Positions 1 to 6,614 of a stretch of DNA of 10,668 nucleotides are shown here, one piece after another. Within the stretch, counting starts at the first letter, position 1, and each line of letters begins with the position of its first letter. A program made the position numbers and the translations under genes. The notes under the pieces were generated by a model, which was not told where the DNA came from, did not search any database, and saw nothing but the letters and a program-made list of their open reading frames with translations. This DNA is from Collinsella sp. (GTDB taxonomy: Bacteria; Actinomycetota; Coriobacteriia; Coriobacteriales; Coriobacteriaceae), in contig WGSL01000070.1 in NCBI GenBank assembly GCA_014871665.1, positions 1 to 10,668 of the forward strand, in the 5' to 3' direction.

Positions 1-20
1 CCGTACGCTTGAACTTAGAA

Positions 21-50
21 GGGGGAGGCCTCGCGGCCTCCCCCTTTTTT
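21..50 (+). terminator. Rho-independent terminator of an upstream + strand gene
   Basis: A perfect 10-bp GC-rich stem (21-30 with 35-44) closes a TCGC loop (31-34) and is followed by six T (45-50). This is a textbook intrinsic terminator for a + strand transcript entering from the left. In the frame starting at base 1 there is a TGA at 10-12, so the upstream gene could end there, but too little sequence is present to say. There is no T-tract in the minus orientation, so it is probably not the terminator of the minus-strand gene at 115-582. Confidence 0.9.
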
Positions 51-60
51 GCGTTTGTGT

Positions 61-83
61 GGCATAAATGACTCATTTACGCC
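61..83. repeat. Imperfect 23-bp dyad (11-bp arms)
   Basis: The sequence GGCATAAATGA at 61-71 and TCATTTACGCC at 73-83 are inverted around C72. The only mismatch is A64/C80, which becomes a G-U pair in a minus-strand transcript. It lies between the terminator at 21-50 and the 3' end of the minus-strand gene ending at 115, and no T-tract follows it. It may be a transcript-end structure for that gene or a protein-binding site; I cannot decide which. Confidence 0.5.
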
Positions 84-114
84 AGACGATTTAATTCTTT
101 TTGGTATTGAGCTT

Positions 115-582
115 TTATTTAAAGAAAATAAAACGAATAACAAGGGCAACTGCTATAGCCGCAATGATCAAAAGCAGGATTGCCAGTTGATGTTGCTTGC
201 GTCGTTTACTTGATGAAACGAAGATTGATTTTCCCTGTTTTGGCGTCTCGAGATAACGAGCCGAATGCGTTAAGGTTTGCTTTGGTCGAGGACCTCTTTG
301 TTGATGAGCGGCGGATGCTTTCAGTGGCTCATCACTAGCTGCGCTGTTTTTAGATAATGGTGCGTCTTTCAGATATACAGGGTCTCCCGAGGCGACGCCC
401 ATATGTTTACGTCCCGTTTGGGCATCCTCGAGCGTTTGATATCGATTTCTCGTCACATACTCGGGCTCAGGATCATTAATGGGCTCTTGCGAGATGTGGG
501 GGCGATGGAACCGTGGCGGCTGCGTGGAAGTATCTTCCCCCTGCGTCGGCATAAACATATTGTTCTGGTTCTGGTCGTCCAT
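115..582 (-). CDS. Hypothetical C-terminally membrane-anchored protein, 155 aa
   Basis: I do not recognise a family. Residues 1-125 are hydrophilic and low in predicted structure, rich in Gln, Pro, Ser, Asn and Thr (for example the stretch MDDQNQNNMF at the start). A basic cluster KRRKQ (126-130) precedes one hydrophobic helix of about 20 residues (about 133-154), and the chain ends FIFFK. There is no N-terminal signal peptide. The positive-inside rule predicts a cytoplasmic N-terminal region with a tail anchor in the membrane. The ATG at 580-582 is chosen because AAAGGG lies a few bases upstream, and a TACAAT hexamer sits about 39 bases further up in the same orientation (622-627). Base composition is visibly more AT-rich than in the downstream housekeeping genes. 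It diverges from hsp20. That the ORF is real is likely; its function is unknown. Confidence 0.72.
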   Translation of the reverse strand: MDDQNQNNMFMPTQGEDTSTQPPRFHRPHISQEPINDPEPEYVTRNRYQTLEDAQTGRKHMGVASGDPVYLKDAPLSKNSAASDEPLKASAAHQQRGPRPKQTLTHSARYLETPKQGKSIFVSSSKRRKQHQLAILLLIIAAIAVALVIRFIFFK

Positions 583-621
583 GATGCCCTTTAGCTCGTT
601 ACCAACAACGTGTACGCGCTC

Positions 622-627
622 ATTGTA
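622..627 (-). promoter_or_regulatory. Putative -10 box for the 155-aa hypothetical gene
   Basis: On the minus strand this reads TACAAT, the same hexamer seen upstream of several other genes here. The 3' edge of the box is 39 bases from the start codon at 582. I see no convincing -35 hexamer at 16-18 bases spacing. Confidence 0.45.
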
Positions 628-674
628 AGCCCCTTGTTATTTGTAGCTGGGGACATACTCGGTATTTAAGCTCT

Positions 675-687
675 GGTTCAAAGAACC
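675..687. promoter_or_regulatory. Small inverted repeat in the divergent intergenic region, possible operator
   Basis: GGTTC (675-679) and GAACC (683-687) flank AAA. The repeat lies between the divergent hypothetical gene and hsp20. Five-bp arms are short and can occur by chance, so this is only a candidate regulator site. Confidence 0.25.
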
Positions 688-775
688 TTAACCTTCCTAA
701 AACCTGAGTCATACGCACTTAGATATGCTTATAGTACTGGACTCAAAAAACTTTATAGTCGATGTATATATGAGC

Positions 776-859
776 ACTGGGTGGGCATATATAAGAGCGT
801 CAAAAGAAGTCCCAGTCACCTGGAGGATGACTCGGCAGTCCTATAAAGGAGTGGTAAAC
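776..859 (+). promoter_or_regulatory. Structured hsp20 leader with a possible Shine-Dalgarno-masking hairpin
   Basis: The leader contains several nested self-complementary segments: ACTGGG 776-781 with CCCAGT 811-816, AGTCA 814-818 with TGACT 828-832, GACT 829-832 with AGTC 837-840, and TCCT 839-842 with AGGA 847-850. The last pair would cover the ribosome-binding site AAGGAG. Several of these pairings exclude each other. Small heat-shock genes are the classic targets of RNA thermometers, so a temperature-dependent leader is plausible. The stems are short and unproven. No clear CIRCE (HrcA) element or close-spaced HAIR (HspR) element was seen. Confidence 0.3.
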
Positions 860-1291
860 ATGGCAAGCATGGTTCCTTATCGTTCGGTTTTTGGCGTTCG
901 TCCCTCTGCAAGCTCGCTGTTCGATCTGTTTGATGATATGAGCGACCTAGCGAACAGCTCGATTGCCTCTAAGGCGTTCCCCGTTGACGTTGAGGATAAG
1001 GGCGATGGCTATGAGGTCAAGGCTTATCTGACCGGCGTCGCCAAGGACGATATCGATGTCGAGCTTAACGAGGGCCGTCTGTCCATTAGCGTGAATGTCG
1101 AGGAAGACGAGGAGAACGAGGGCAAGAACTTCCTGCAGAAGGAGTTCAGCTCGTACAGCGCGACGCGTGGCGTGTATCTTAAGGACGCTTCGAGCGAGGG
1201 CCTCTCGGCCAAGTACGCTGACGGCATCCTGACCGTTACGGTTCCCAAGATCGTCGAGAAGAAGAACGTTACGAAGATCTCCATCGAATAA
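860..1291 (+). CDS. Small heat-shock protein, Hsp20/alpha-crystallin family
   Basis: A 143-residue ATP-independent holdase that would bind unfolding proteins in the cytoplasm and keep them refoldable by other chaperones. The alpha-crystallin domain runs from about residue 40 (FPVDVED) to about 131. The family hallmark near its end is KYADGILTVTVPK (118-130), matching the A-x-x-x-n-G-x-L signature. The short N-terminal arm (1-39) contains aromatic and hydrophobic residues (FDLFDDM) typical of oligomerising arms. The tail ends VTKISIE; its I-S-I is a plausible I-x-I motif that docks into neighbouring subunits. An in-frame ATG at 725 would extend the protein by 45 residues, but the start at 860 is preferred. 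AAAGGAG ends 8 bases before it, the product then has normal family length, and the extension is unlike the family. It stands alone as a monocistronic unit between a divergent gene and a strong terminator. Confidence 0.95.
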   Translation: MASMVPYRSVFGVRPSASSLFDLFDDMSDLANSSIASKAFPVDVEDKGDGYEVKAYLTGVAKDDIDVELNEGRLSISVNVEEDEENEGKNFLQKEFSSYSATRGVYLKDASSEGLSAKYADGILTVTVPKIVEKKNVTKISIE

Positions 1292-1324
1292 CTTCGTTGG
1301 TGTTCTTCGCTATTAAAAGACAAC

Positions 1325-1358
1325 AAAAGGGGCTGGGAAGCGATTCCCGGCCCCTTTT
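1325..1358. terminator. Bidirectional intrinsic terminator between hsp20 and the MBL-fold gene
   Basis: A 15-bp stem (1325-1339 with 1344-1358, including one T-G pair) closes a GCGA tetraloop. The outer arms are AAAA and TTTT, so both strands have a short U-run after the hairpin. It lies 33 bases after the hsp20 stop and 15 bases past the stop of the convergent minus-strand gene, so it probably serves both. Confidence 0.88.
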
Positions 1359-1373
1359 GCTGTTTAGGACAGT

Positions 1374-2183
1374 CTATTGAATGGTTGCTGGCCGATACTG
1401 GCTTGCGGGGCGTATCGAGAGTTTTCGCGATTCTTGGAGAAGGGTGGCGGAGCTGCCGAGCTCGTCATCCAGGGTTGCGGCTAGAGCTTTGGCATAGCTT
1501 TTGACGGTAAGGCTCGGACGATTGTTGTCTTGGCTGATATGCATGGCAATGAGCTGTTCGGTGCGATCGGTAACAAGTTCGCGCGCGGCTTCGGCGGCTT
1601 GGCCGTTGGAGAGGTGTCCCCTTGCAGACAGGATGCGCTCCTGAAGAAAGCGGGGATATTCTCCCTCGCGCAGCATGGTCACATCGTGGTTGCTTTCGAG
1701 CGCGAGGACTCGACAATCTTTGAGGGTGTTCATGGCTTGGCTCGATAGCTCTCCGGTGTCGGTAGCAAAGCCGATGGAATCATCGAGGGCGTCGAATCGA
1801 AAGCCGATTGGATTTATGACATCGTGTGATGTTGAGTAGGTTTGCACGTGGATGCCGGCAATGGATAGGGTGTCACCGGGGTCGAATTCCTCGACAGGCA
1901 GATGCGAAAGATTTTCTTTGCTCGAAAGTGTGCCCCTGCTGGCAAAGAGGGGACCGTGCCAGTGCTTGCACCAGACATCGAGACCCTTGATGTGATCGCT
2001 ATGCTCATGAGTAATGAGAAGAGCCGAGACGTTGTCTGCCGAGAGTCCCAGTTCTGCCATGCGCTTTAATGTCTCGCGGCGAGAAAGACCGTCGTCAATC
2101 ATGATGAGCCCCCGGGGGCCTTCGATGAGCGCGCAGTTGCCTTTTGAGCCGCTGCCAAGGATATGAAGGTGCAGACGAGACAT
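1374..2183 (-). CDS. MBL-fold metallo-hydrolase, YycJ/WalJ type
   Basis: A 269-residue cytoplasmic metallo-beta-lactamase-fold protein. It opens with the beta strand and glycine-rich turn LHILGSGSKGNC (5-17), typical of YycJ/WalJ. The metal-binding H-x-H-x-D-H motif is H59-E-H61-S-D63-H64. Further likely ligands are H120 (TSHD), D142 (ATDTG), H190 (GHLSN) and H215 (AMHIS). Relatives in Firmicutes sit beside the WalRK genes and have been linked to nuclease or DNA-repair roles; the substrate here cannot be read from sequence. A TTG at 2231 would add 16 residues, but the ATG at 2183 starts exactly at the conserved first strand. Its ribosome-binding site is weak (GGA about 8 bases upstream). It is divergent from tilS with only 48 bp between start codons, so the two promoters must overlap each other or the coding ends. 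Confidence 0.9.
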   Translation of the reverse strand: MSRLHLHILGSGSKGNCALIEGPRGLIMIDDGLSRRETLKRMAELGLSADNVSALLITHEHSDHIKGLDVWCKHWHGPLFASRGTLSSKENLSHLPVEEFDPGDTLSIAGIHVQTYSTSHDVINPIGFRFDALDDSIGFATDTGELSSQAMNTLKDCRVLALESNHDVTMLREGEYPRFLQERILSARGHLSNGQAAEAARELVTDRTEQLIAMHISQDNNRPSLTVKSYAKALAATLDDELGSSATLLQESRKLSIRPASQYRPATIQ

Positions 2184-2197
2184 AAGATTCCAAAGGA

Positions 2198-2203
2198 TAC
2201 AAT
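2198..2203 (+). promoter_or_regulatory. Putative -10 box of tilS
   Basis: TACAAT lies 28 bases before the tilS ATG, in the 48-bp divergent gap. The matching -35 region would fall at about 2174-2180, at the start codon of the divergent MBL-fold gene. No good -35 hexamer is visible there. Confidence 0.45.
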
Positions 2204-2231
2204 GGGTGCGGACGAATAGAGGAGGAAGCAA

Positions 2232-3770
2232 ATGCCTACGGTATCACAGCATTACGGACACCATGCCGTGCCCGGGGCAGTCGATGAGACCCGAACGAGG
2301 CAGCAGGCTGCTCCTGTCGTGCTCATGGTATCAGGCGGCGCGGACTCGACGGCACTGCTTCTTATGGCGTGCACATCAAAGCTGGATATCCAAGACGGGC
2401 GCGGTGTTGCCCCCATTGCTCGCGAGCGCCTGCATGTGCTGCATGTAAACCATCATCTGCGCGGCAAGGCGTCCGATGGCGACGAGGCCTTTGTGCGTGA
2501 GCTCTGCGCGAAATATGGTTTACCGCTGTGCGTGGAGCACGCTTATTTTGATGGGGAGTCGGGCAATATTGAGGCCGCGGCCCGCGAAGTGCGCTATGCC
2601 GCGGCGCGGAGGTATGTTCGCGAGCTCTGCGCCCAGACGGGGGCACCGCGAACGGCGGCTCGTATCTGCACCGCGCACACGTCTTCGGATCGCGCGGAAA
2701 CGTTTTTGATGAACGCGATTAAGGGTTCGGGGCCCGCTGGCCTATCGAGCATTCCTCGCCGGAGGAATATCGTGGTACGTCCCTTGCTCGACCTAACTCA
2801 TGGCGAGCTCGTGGGCTATCTACAGGTACATGGTCAGCCGTGGCGTGAAGACGAGAGCAATGAGGATATCTCGTATCTGCGAAACTACGTGCGCCATCGA
2901 GTGATGCCGGTGGTGGCGCAGCGCAACGCGAGCGTCTGCAAGACGATTGGCGCCGCCTGCGAGATCTTAGGCGATGAGGACGCGTTTTTGTCTCAGCTTT
3001 CGGCACAGGCGTTTCGAAGCTGCCTGCGTAAGGAGGCGGCGGGCGCGCTGGTGCTCGATGCCAGGCGCCTTGCTGCGGCCGAGGTGGTAATCGCGCGGCG
3101 CATCGTGCGACTGGCGATTAAGCGCATCGATCCGGACGCTCGTCCAGAGATGCGACATGTGGAGCGAGTCCTTTCCTGCGTTGCCGAGGGCGCCGGCTCG
3201 GTCACGCTTCCGGCGGGGATTGACGCACGCATTGAGTTTGGCATGCTGGCGTTCAAGGCGCCGGCGGCTCGCGAGGGCCTGGTCGCGGACTGGGTTACCG
3301 TACCCGGTCGTTTGCCGTTGGGCGGGGGACGTATGCTGGTCACAGAACCGATGGCCGTTGAGCCGGGATGCGATATCGTGCGCCGCGCCCGTGAGCTTGC
3401 AGCTGCCGGGGAAGTGACAGCTTTGGTAGACGCGGCTGCCCTGGGTTTTGCCGACAGCGATAGTGAGCGGATCCTGGCGGGCTCGCGTGGCGAGATCCCT
3501 GCCGAGGCGCGATTGGCGCGCCTGTGGGTGGACGGTCCCGCACCGGGAGACGTGATGTGCCCGTTAGGGATGAGTGGTCGAAGCAAGAAAGTATCCGACT
3601 TGCTAGGTGAGGCTCGCATTCCCGTTTCCGAGCGCGCCGGAGTGCCCATGGTGAGGACGGCGCCGGGGGGTGCCGTGGTGTGGGTCGCCGGAGTTCGCGC
3701 GGACGAGCGTTTTAAGTGCACGGCCGCAACGCGTGTGGCATATCTGCTCCGCGTGGTCGATGCGGAATAG
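2232..3770 (+). CDS. tilS: tRNA(Ile) lysidine synthetase TilS
   Basis: This enzyme uses ATP to attach lysine to C34 of tRNA-Ile(CAU), switching its decoding from AUG to AUA and its charging from Met to Ile; it is normally essential. The PP-loop ATP site SGGADS is at 34-39. TilS-specific blocks follow: HVNHHLRG (71-78) with SDGDEAFV, CTAHTSSDRAET (146-157), GSGPAGLSSIPRRR (165-178) and EDESNEDISYLRNYVRHRVMP (206-226). The C-terminal tRNA-binding domain is intact, from about 427 to 507, with PGDVMCPLG (438-446), KKVSDLL (452-458) and VWVAGVRADERFKCT (483-497). The 512-residue length is somewhat above typical, owing to about 25 extra N-terminal residues and short insertions. The ATG follows a perfect AGGAGG (2220-2225) at 6 bases spacing. 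The third block reads H-T-S-S-D where many homologues have H-x-x-D-D, a modest variation. It lies upstream of hpt and ftsH, a neighbourhood conserved across many bacteria. Confidence 0.96.
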   Translation: MPTVSQHYGHHAVPGAVDETRTRQQAAPVVLMVSGGADSTALLLMACTSKLDIQDGRGVAPIARERLHVLHVNHHLRGKASDGDEAFVRELCAKYGLPLCVEHAYFDGESGNIEAAAREVRYAAARRYVRELCAQTGAPRTAARICTAHTSSDRAETFLMNAIKGSGPAGLSSIPRRRNIVVRPLLDLTHGELVGYLQVHGQPWREDESNEDISYLRNYVRHRVMPVVAQRNASVCKTIGAACEILGDEDAFLSQLSAQAFRSCLRKEAAGALVLDARRLAAAEVVIARRIVRLAIKRIDPDARPEMRHVERVLSCVAEGAGSVTLPAGIDARIEFGMLAFKAPAAREGLVADWVTVPGRLPLGGGRMLVTEPMAVEPGCDIVRRARELAAAGEVTALVDAAALGFADSDSERILAGSRGEIPAEARLARLWVDGPAPGDVMCPLGMSGRSKKVSDLLGEARIPVSERAGVPMVRTAPGGAVVWVAGVRADERFKCTAATRVAYLLRVVDAE

Positions 3771-3781
3771 CGTCCCACGCC

Positions 3782-3790
3782 TGCTATTCT
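3782..3790 (+). promoter_or_regulatory. Possible distal extended -10 promoter upstream of hpt
   Basis: TGCTATTCT fits TGn plus a -10-like hexamer. The following bases (TGTGC) resemble those after the proximal element at 3853-3861, as if the core were duplicated 71 bp apart. It starts 12 bases after the tilS stop codon. Weak evidence on its own. Confidence 0.25.
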
Positions 3791-3821
3791 GTGCGACGTT
3801 GACGGTATTCCCGCGCTGATG

Positions 3822-3852
3822 GCGCACGGGCTGGTAAATTTACCCCGTGCGC
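3822..3852. promoter_or_regulatory. Dyad overlapping the hpt promoter -35 region, candidate operator
   Basis: GCGCACGGG (3822-3830) and CCCGTGCGC (3844-3852) are perfect 9-bp inverted arms. Between them, and overlapping the right arm by one base, is a perfect 12-bp palindrome GGTAAATTTACC (3833-3844). The dyad ends exactly where the extended -10 element begins, so it would cover the -35 region. No T-run follows, so it is unlikely to terminate tilS transcription. A repressor or regulator site for the hpt-ftsH unit is the natural reading; the regulator is unknown. Confidence 0.45.
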
Positions 3853-3861
3853 TGCTAGAAT
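3853..3861 (+). promoter_or_regulatory. Extended -10 promoter for hpt-ftsH
   Basis: TGCTAGAAT is a good TGn-TAnnnT extended -10 element, which can work without a strong -35. It lies 56 bases before the hpt start codon, so transcripts would carry a leader of roughly 50 bases. Confidence 0.5.
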
Positions 3862-3917
3862 GTGTAGTTCGCGTCCATACGGCGGTGTGTGGGCGATAAG
3901 CACAAGAAAGGGTTGTC

Positions 3918-4466
3918 ATGGCTTCTCAACATCCGGATATCGAGAAGGTTCTGTTCACGCAGGAGGATATCGACGGTATCGTCTCTCGCCTAGGCGAGCA
4001 GATTACTCGCGACTACGCGGGTAAGGATCTGGTGCTGATTGCGGTCCTGCGCGGCGCCGTGGTCTTTATGGGCGACCTGATGCGTAAGATCGAGCTGCCG
4101 ACCAACATCGATTTCATGGCTGTTTCGAGCTATGGCGACGGTGTGAAGTCCTCGGGTATCGTGCGTATCATTAAGGACCTGGATATCGACATCCGCGGTC
4201 GCGACGTGCTGATCGTCGAGGACATTCTGGACTCGGGCCTGACGCTCAAGTATCTGATGAAGAACCTCGAGAGCCGCAAGCCCGCTTCGCTGGAGGTCGC
4301 TGCCTTCCTGTGGAAGGACGTTGAGGACCGCACCTCGGCCATCACGCCCAAGTATGTTGGAACCCATTGCCCCGATGCCTTTGTGGTGGGCTACGGCCTC
4401 GACTATGCCGAGCGCTATCGCAACCTTCCGTATCTGGGCATTTTGAAACCGGAGGTTTATTCGTAA
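3918..4466 (+). CDS. hpt: Hypoxanthine phosphoribosyltransferase
   Basis: A purine-salvage enzyme that joins hypoxanthine (and usually guanine) to PRPP to give IMP (GMP) and pyrophosphate in the cytoplasm. It has 182 residues, the usual bacterial size. The PRPP-binding signature is VLIVEDILDSGLTL (97-110), with the two acidic residues E101-D102. Other family features are the LRGA turn (44-47), the flexible catalytic loop SSYGDG (70-75) and the purine-recognition segment with DAFVVGYGLDY (153-163) and Y167-RNLPY. The ATG at 3918 follows AAAGGG at close spacing. It ends one base before the ftsH start, so the two are translationally coupled. Linkage of hpt to ftsH and tilS is common in Gram-positive bacteria and supports the assignment. 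Confidence 0.97.
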   Translation: MASQHPDIEKVLFTQEDIDGIVSRLGEQITRDYAGKDLVLIAVLRGAVVFMGDLMRKIELPTNIDFMAVSSYGDGVKSSGIVRIIKDLDIDIRGRDVLIVEDILDSGLTLKYLMKNLESRKPASLEVAAFLWKDVEDRTSAITPKYVGTHCPDAFVVGYGLDYAERYRNLPYLGILKPEVYS

Positions 4467-4467
4467 G

Positions 4468-6603
4468 ATGCCCGACGACCGTAACGACAACAATTCCCAG
4501 ACTCCCCGGGACCCAAAGATCCCGGGGATGCCCGGAGGCAAGAAGCCCACGCGTACGGGCTGGCTGTATTTTCTTTTGGCTTGCGCGCTTCTGGGCTATG
4601 CCTTCTTTAATATGGGTTCCGGCTTTGCCAGCTCCAGCAATACCGTTAAGCTCGCGACGAGCGAGATGGTCAGCGCCATCAAGCAGGATCGCGTCGAAGA
4701 TCTGACCTATACGGTTCAAGACGGAAGCGTGACGGGTCATTACTGGAAGACAAAAAAGGACAAGGGCGATACGAGCGAGCTCAAGAGCTTCTCTTCGACC
4801 TATGTCGGCTCCGATTCGCTTGCCGAGCTCATGGCGGAGCACCCCGATACCAAGTACATCGTCAACACCAACGATCCCGATTTTTGGGGCGACTTGGCGA
4901 TGAGTGTGCTTCCGACGATCGCCCTTATCGCCATCATGTTCTACTTTATGCGCCAGATGATGGGCGCCAACAACAGGAACATGCAGTTTGGCAAGACCAA
5001 CGCCAAGACCAACGAGGCCACACGCCCCAAGGTCAAGTTTGAAGACGTTGCCGGAGTGGACGAGGCAGTCGAGGAGCTCGAGGAGATCCGTGACTTTTTG
5101 AGCGATCCGGATCGCTATCGCAAGCTGGGCGCCAAGATCCCGCGTGGCGTGTTGCTGGTTGGCCCTCCGGGCACCGGTAAAACGCTGCTGGCCAAGGCCG
5201 TTGCCGGCGAGGCGGGCGTGCCGTTCTTTAGCATCTCGGGTTCCGACTTTGTCGAGATGTTCGTAGGTGTCGGCGCCAGCCGTGTGCGTGACCTCTTTAA
5301 GGAGGCCAAGTCCCAGGCCCCGTCGATCATCTTCATCGATGAGATCGACGCCGTGGGACGTCAGCGCGGAGCTGGCTTGGGCGGCGGTCACGACGAGCGC
5401 GAGCAGACGCTCAACCAGCTGCTGGTCGAGATGGACGGCTTTGAGGAAAGCGAGTCGGTCATCCTGATCGCCGCCACCAACCGTCCTGACATCCTGGATC
5501 CGGCATTGCTGCGTCCCGGCCGTTTTGACCGCCAGGTTACGGTCGACCGTCCGGATGTGAAGGGCCGCGAGCAGATCTTGCGCGTGCATGCCGAGAACAA
5601 GCCGATGGACGAGGACGTTAAGTTTGAGAAGCTCGCCCAGATGACCGTTGGCTTTACTGGTGCCGATTTGGCGAACCTGCTCAACGAGTCTGCGCTGCTG
5701 GCCGCTCGCCGTCATCGTTCCGTGATCTCGATGGACGAGGTCGAGGAATCGATGGAGCGCGTGATTGCCGGACCGCAGCGCAAGGGTCGCGTGATGACCG
5801 AGGCCGAGCGCACCACGATTGCCTACCACGAGAGCGGTCACGCCCTGGTGGGCCACATCCTGGAGCACTCCGATCCGGTCCACAAGATCTCGATCGTCAG
5901 CCGCGGTCAGGCGCTGGGCTACACGCTGCAGCTTCCGCAGGAGGACCACTTCCTCAAGACCAAGAACGAGATGCTCGACGAGCTCGCCGTGTTCTTGGGC
6001 GGTCGCGTTGCCGAGGAGCTCATGTGCGATGACATTACGTCGGGCGCGAGCAACGATCTGGAGCGCGCAACCAAGATGGCGCGCGAGATGGTCACGCGCC
6101 TGGGCATGAGCGAGGAGCTGGGCACGCAAGTGTTTGGCGAGGCGCAACATCAGGTGTTCCTCGGTCGCGATTACGCCGATCATCAGGATTACTCCGAGGA
6201 GACGGCGCGCCGCATCGATATCGAGGTTCAGCGCATCATGCGTGAGGCCCATCGTCGTGCGGTTGAGATCCTGGACGCCCGTCGCGATCAGCTCGATCTG
6301 ATGGCGAAGGTGCTGCTTGAGCGCGAGACCGTCGAAGGTGACGCCGTGAACGCCCTGCTCGACAACGAGTGGAATGCCTACCTTGAGCGCGAGGGCGATA
6401 TCCTGGCGGCCAAGGAGGAGCGCAATGCCAAGGCGGCCGGCATGCCGACCAAGAAGCGCGTGCCTCGCATGAGCGAGGAGGAGCTGGCGGCTGATGCCGC
6501 GGCCTTTGCGCAGGCGGCCATGCAGGAGGATGCCGAAGCCGCATCCGATGATGCTGACGATGACCATGCCGTCGTCGATGCCGACACCGACGCCGACAAA
6601 TAG
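4468..6603 (+). CDS. ftsH: ATP-dependent zinc metalloprotease FtsH
   Basis: A membrane-bound AAA+ protease that unfolds and degrades misfolded membrane proteins and short-lived regulators as a hexamer. It has 711 residues. The cytoplasmic N-terminus is Pro/Lys-rich. TM1 is about 32-50, an extracytoplasmic domain spans about 51-141, and TM2 is about 142-164. The AAA domain has Walker A GPPGTGKT (232-239), Walker B IIFIDEID (287-294) and the second region of homology ATNRPDILDPALLRPGRFDR (336-355). The zinc site is H454-E-S-G-H458, with D530 (SGASND) as third ligand. The usual central residue is Ala (HEAGH); Ser here is conservative. The C-terminal tail after about 640 is charged, then Ala/Asp-rich and strongly acidic (about 668-711). 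The ATG lies one base after the hpt stop, and GGAGG (4451-4455) sits 12 bases upstream, so re-initiation after hpt is likely. Confidence 0.98.
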   Translation: MPDDRNDNNSQTPRDPKIPGMPGGKKPTRTGWLYFLLACALLGYAFFNMGSGFASSSNTVKLATSEMVSAIKQDRVEDLTYTVQDGSVTGHYWKTKKDKGDTSELKSFSSTYVGSDSLAELMAEHPDTKYIVNTNDPDFWGDLAMSVLPTIALIAIMFYFMRQMMGANNRNMQFGKTNAKTNEATRPKVKFEDVAGVDEAVEELEEIRDFLSDPDRYRKLGAKIPRGVLLVGPPGTGKTLLAKAVAGEAGVPFFSISGSDFVEMFVGVGASRVRDLFKEAKSQAPSIIFIDEIDAVGRQRGAGLGGGHDEREQTLNQLLVEMDGFEESESVILIAATNRPDILDPALLRPGRFDRQVTVDRPDVKGREQILRVHAENKPMDEDVKFEKLAQMTVGFTGADLANLLNESALLAARRHRSVISMDEVEESMERVIAGPQRKGRVMTEAERTTIAYHESGHALVGHILEHSDPVHKISIVSRGQALGYTLQLPQEDHFLKTKNEMLDELAVFLGGRVAEELMCDDITSGASNDLERATKMAREMVTRLGMSEELGTQVFGEAQHQVFLGRDYADHQDYSEETARRIDIEVQRIMREAHRRAVEILDARRDQLDLMAKVLLERETVEGDAVNALLDNEWNAYLEREGDILAAKEERNAKAAGMPTKKRVPRMSEEELAADAAAFAQAAMQEDAEAASDDADDDHAVVDADTDADK

Positions 6604-6614
6604 TCTTTGTGGCG

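Noticed and set aside
704..747. CTGAGT ... ACTCAA as an HspR (HAIR) operator upstream of hsp20
   Set aside because: The half-sites resemble the HAIR consensus, but they are about 30 bases apart where the consensus spacing is about 7, so a single HspR site is not supported.
725..859. N-terminal extension of the hsp20 reading frame from the ATG at 725
   Set aside because: The added residues do not look like an Hsp20 arm. The region is promoter- and leader-like, and a strong Shine-Dalgarno sequence precedes the ATG at 860.
2993..3919. A 308-codon minus-strand open frame antisense to tilS
   Set aside because: Composition is Ala/Arg/Ser/Thr-rich as expected from the reverse of a GC-rich gene. 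It has no ribosome-binding site context that makes sense and no recognisable motif, and TilS on the + strand is certain.
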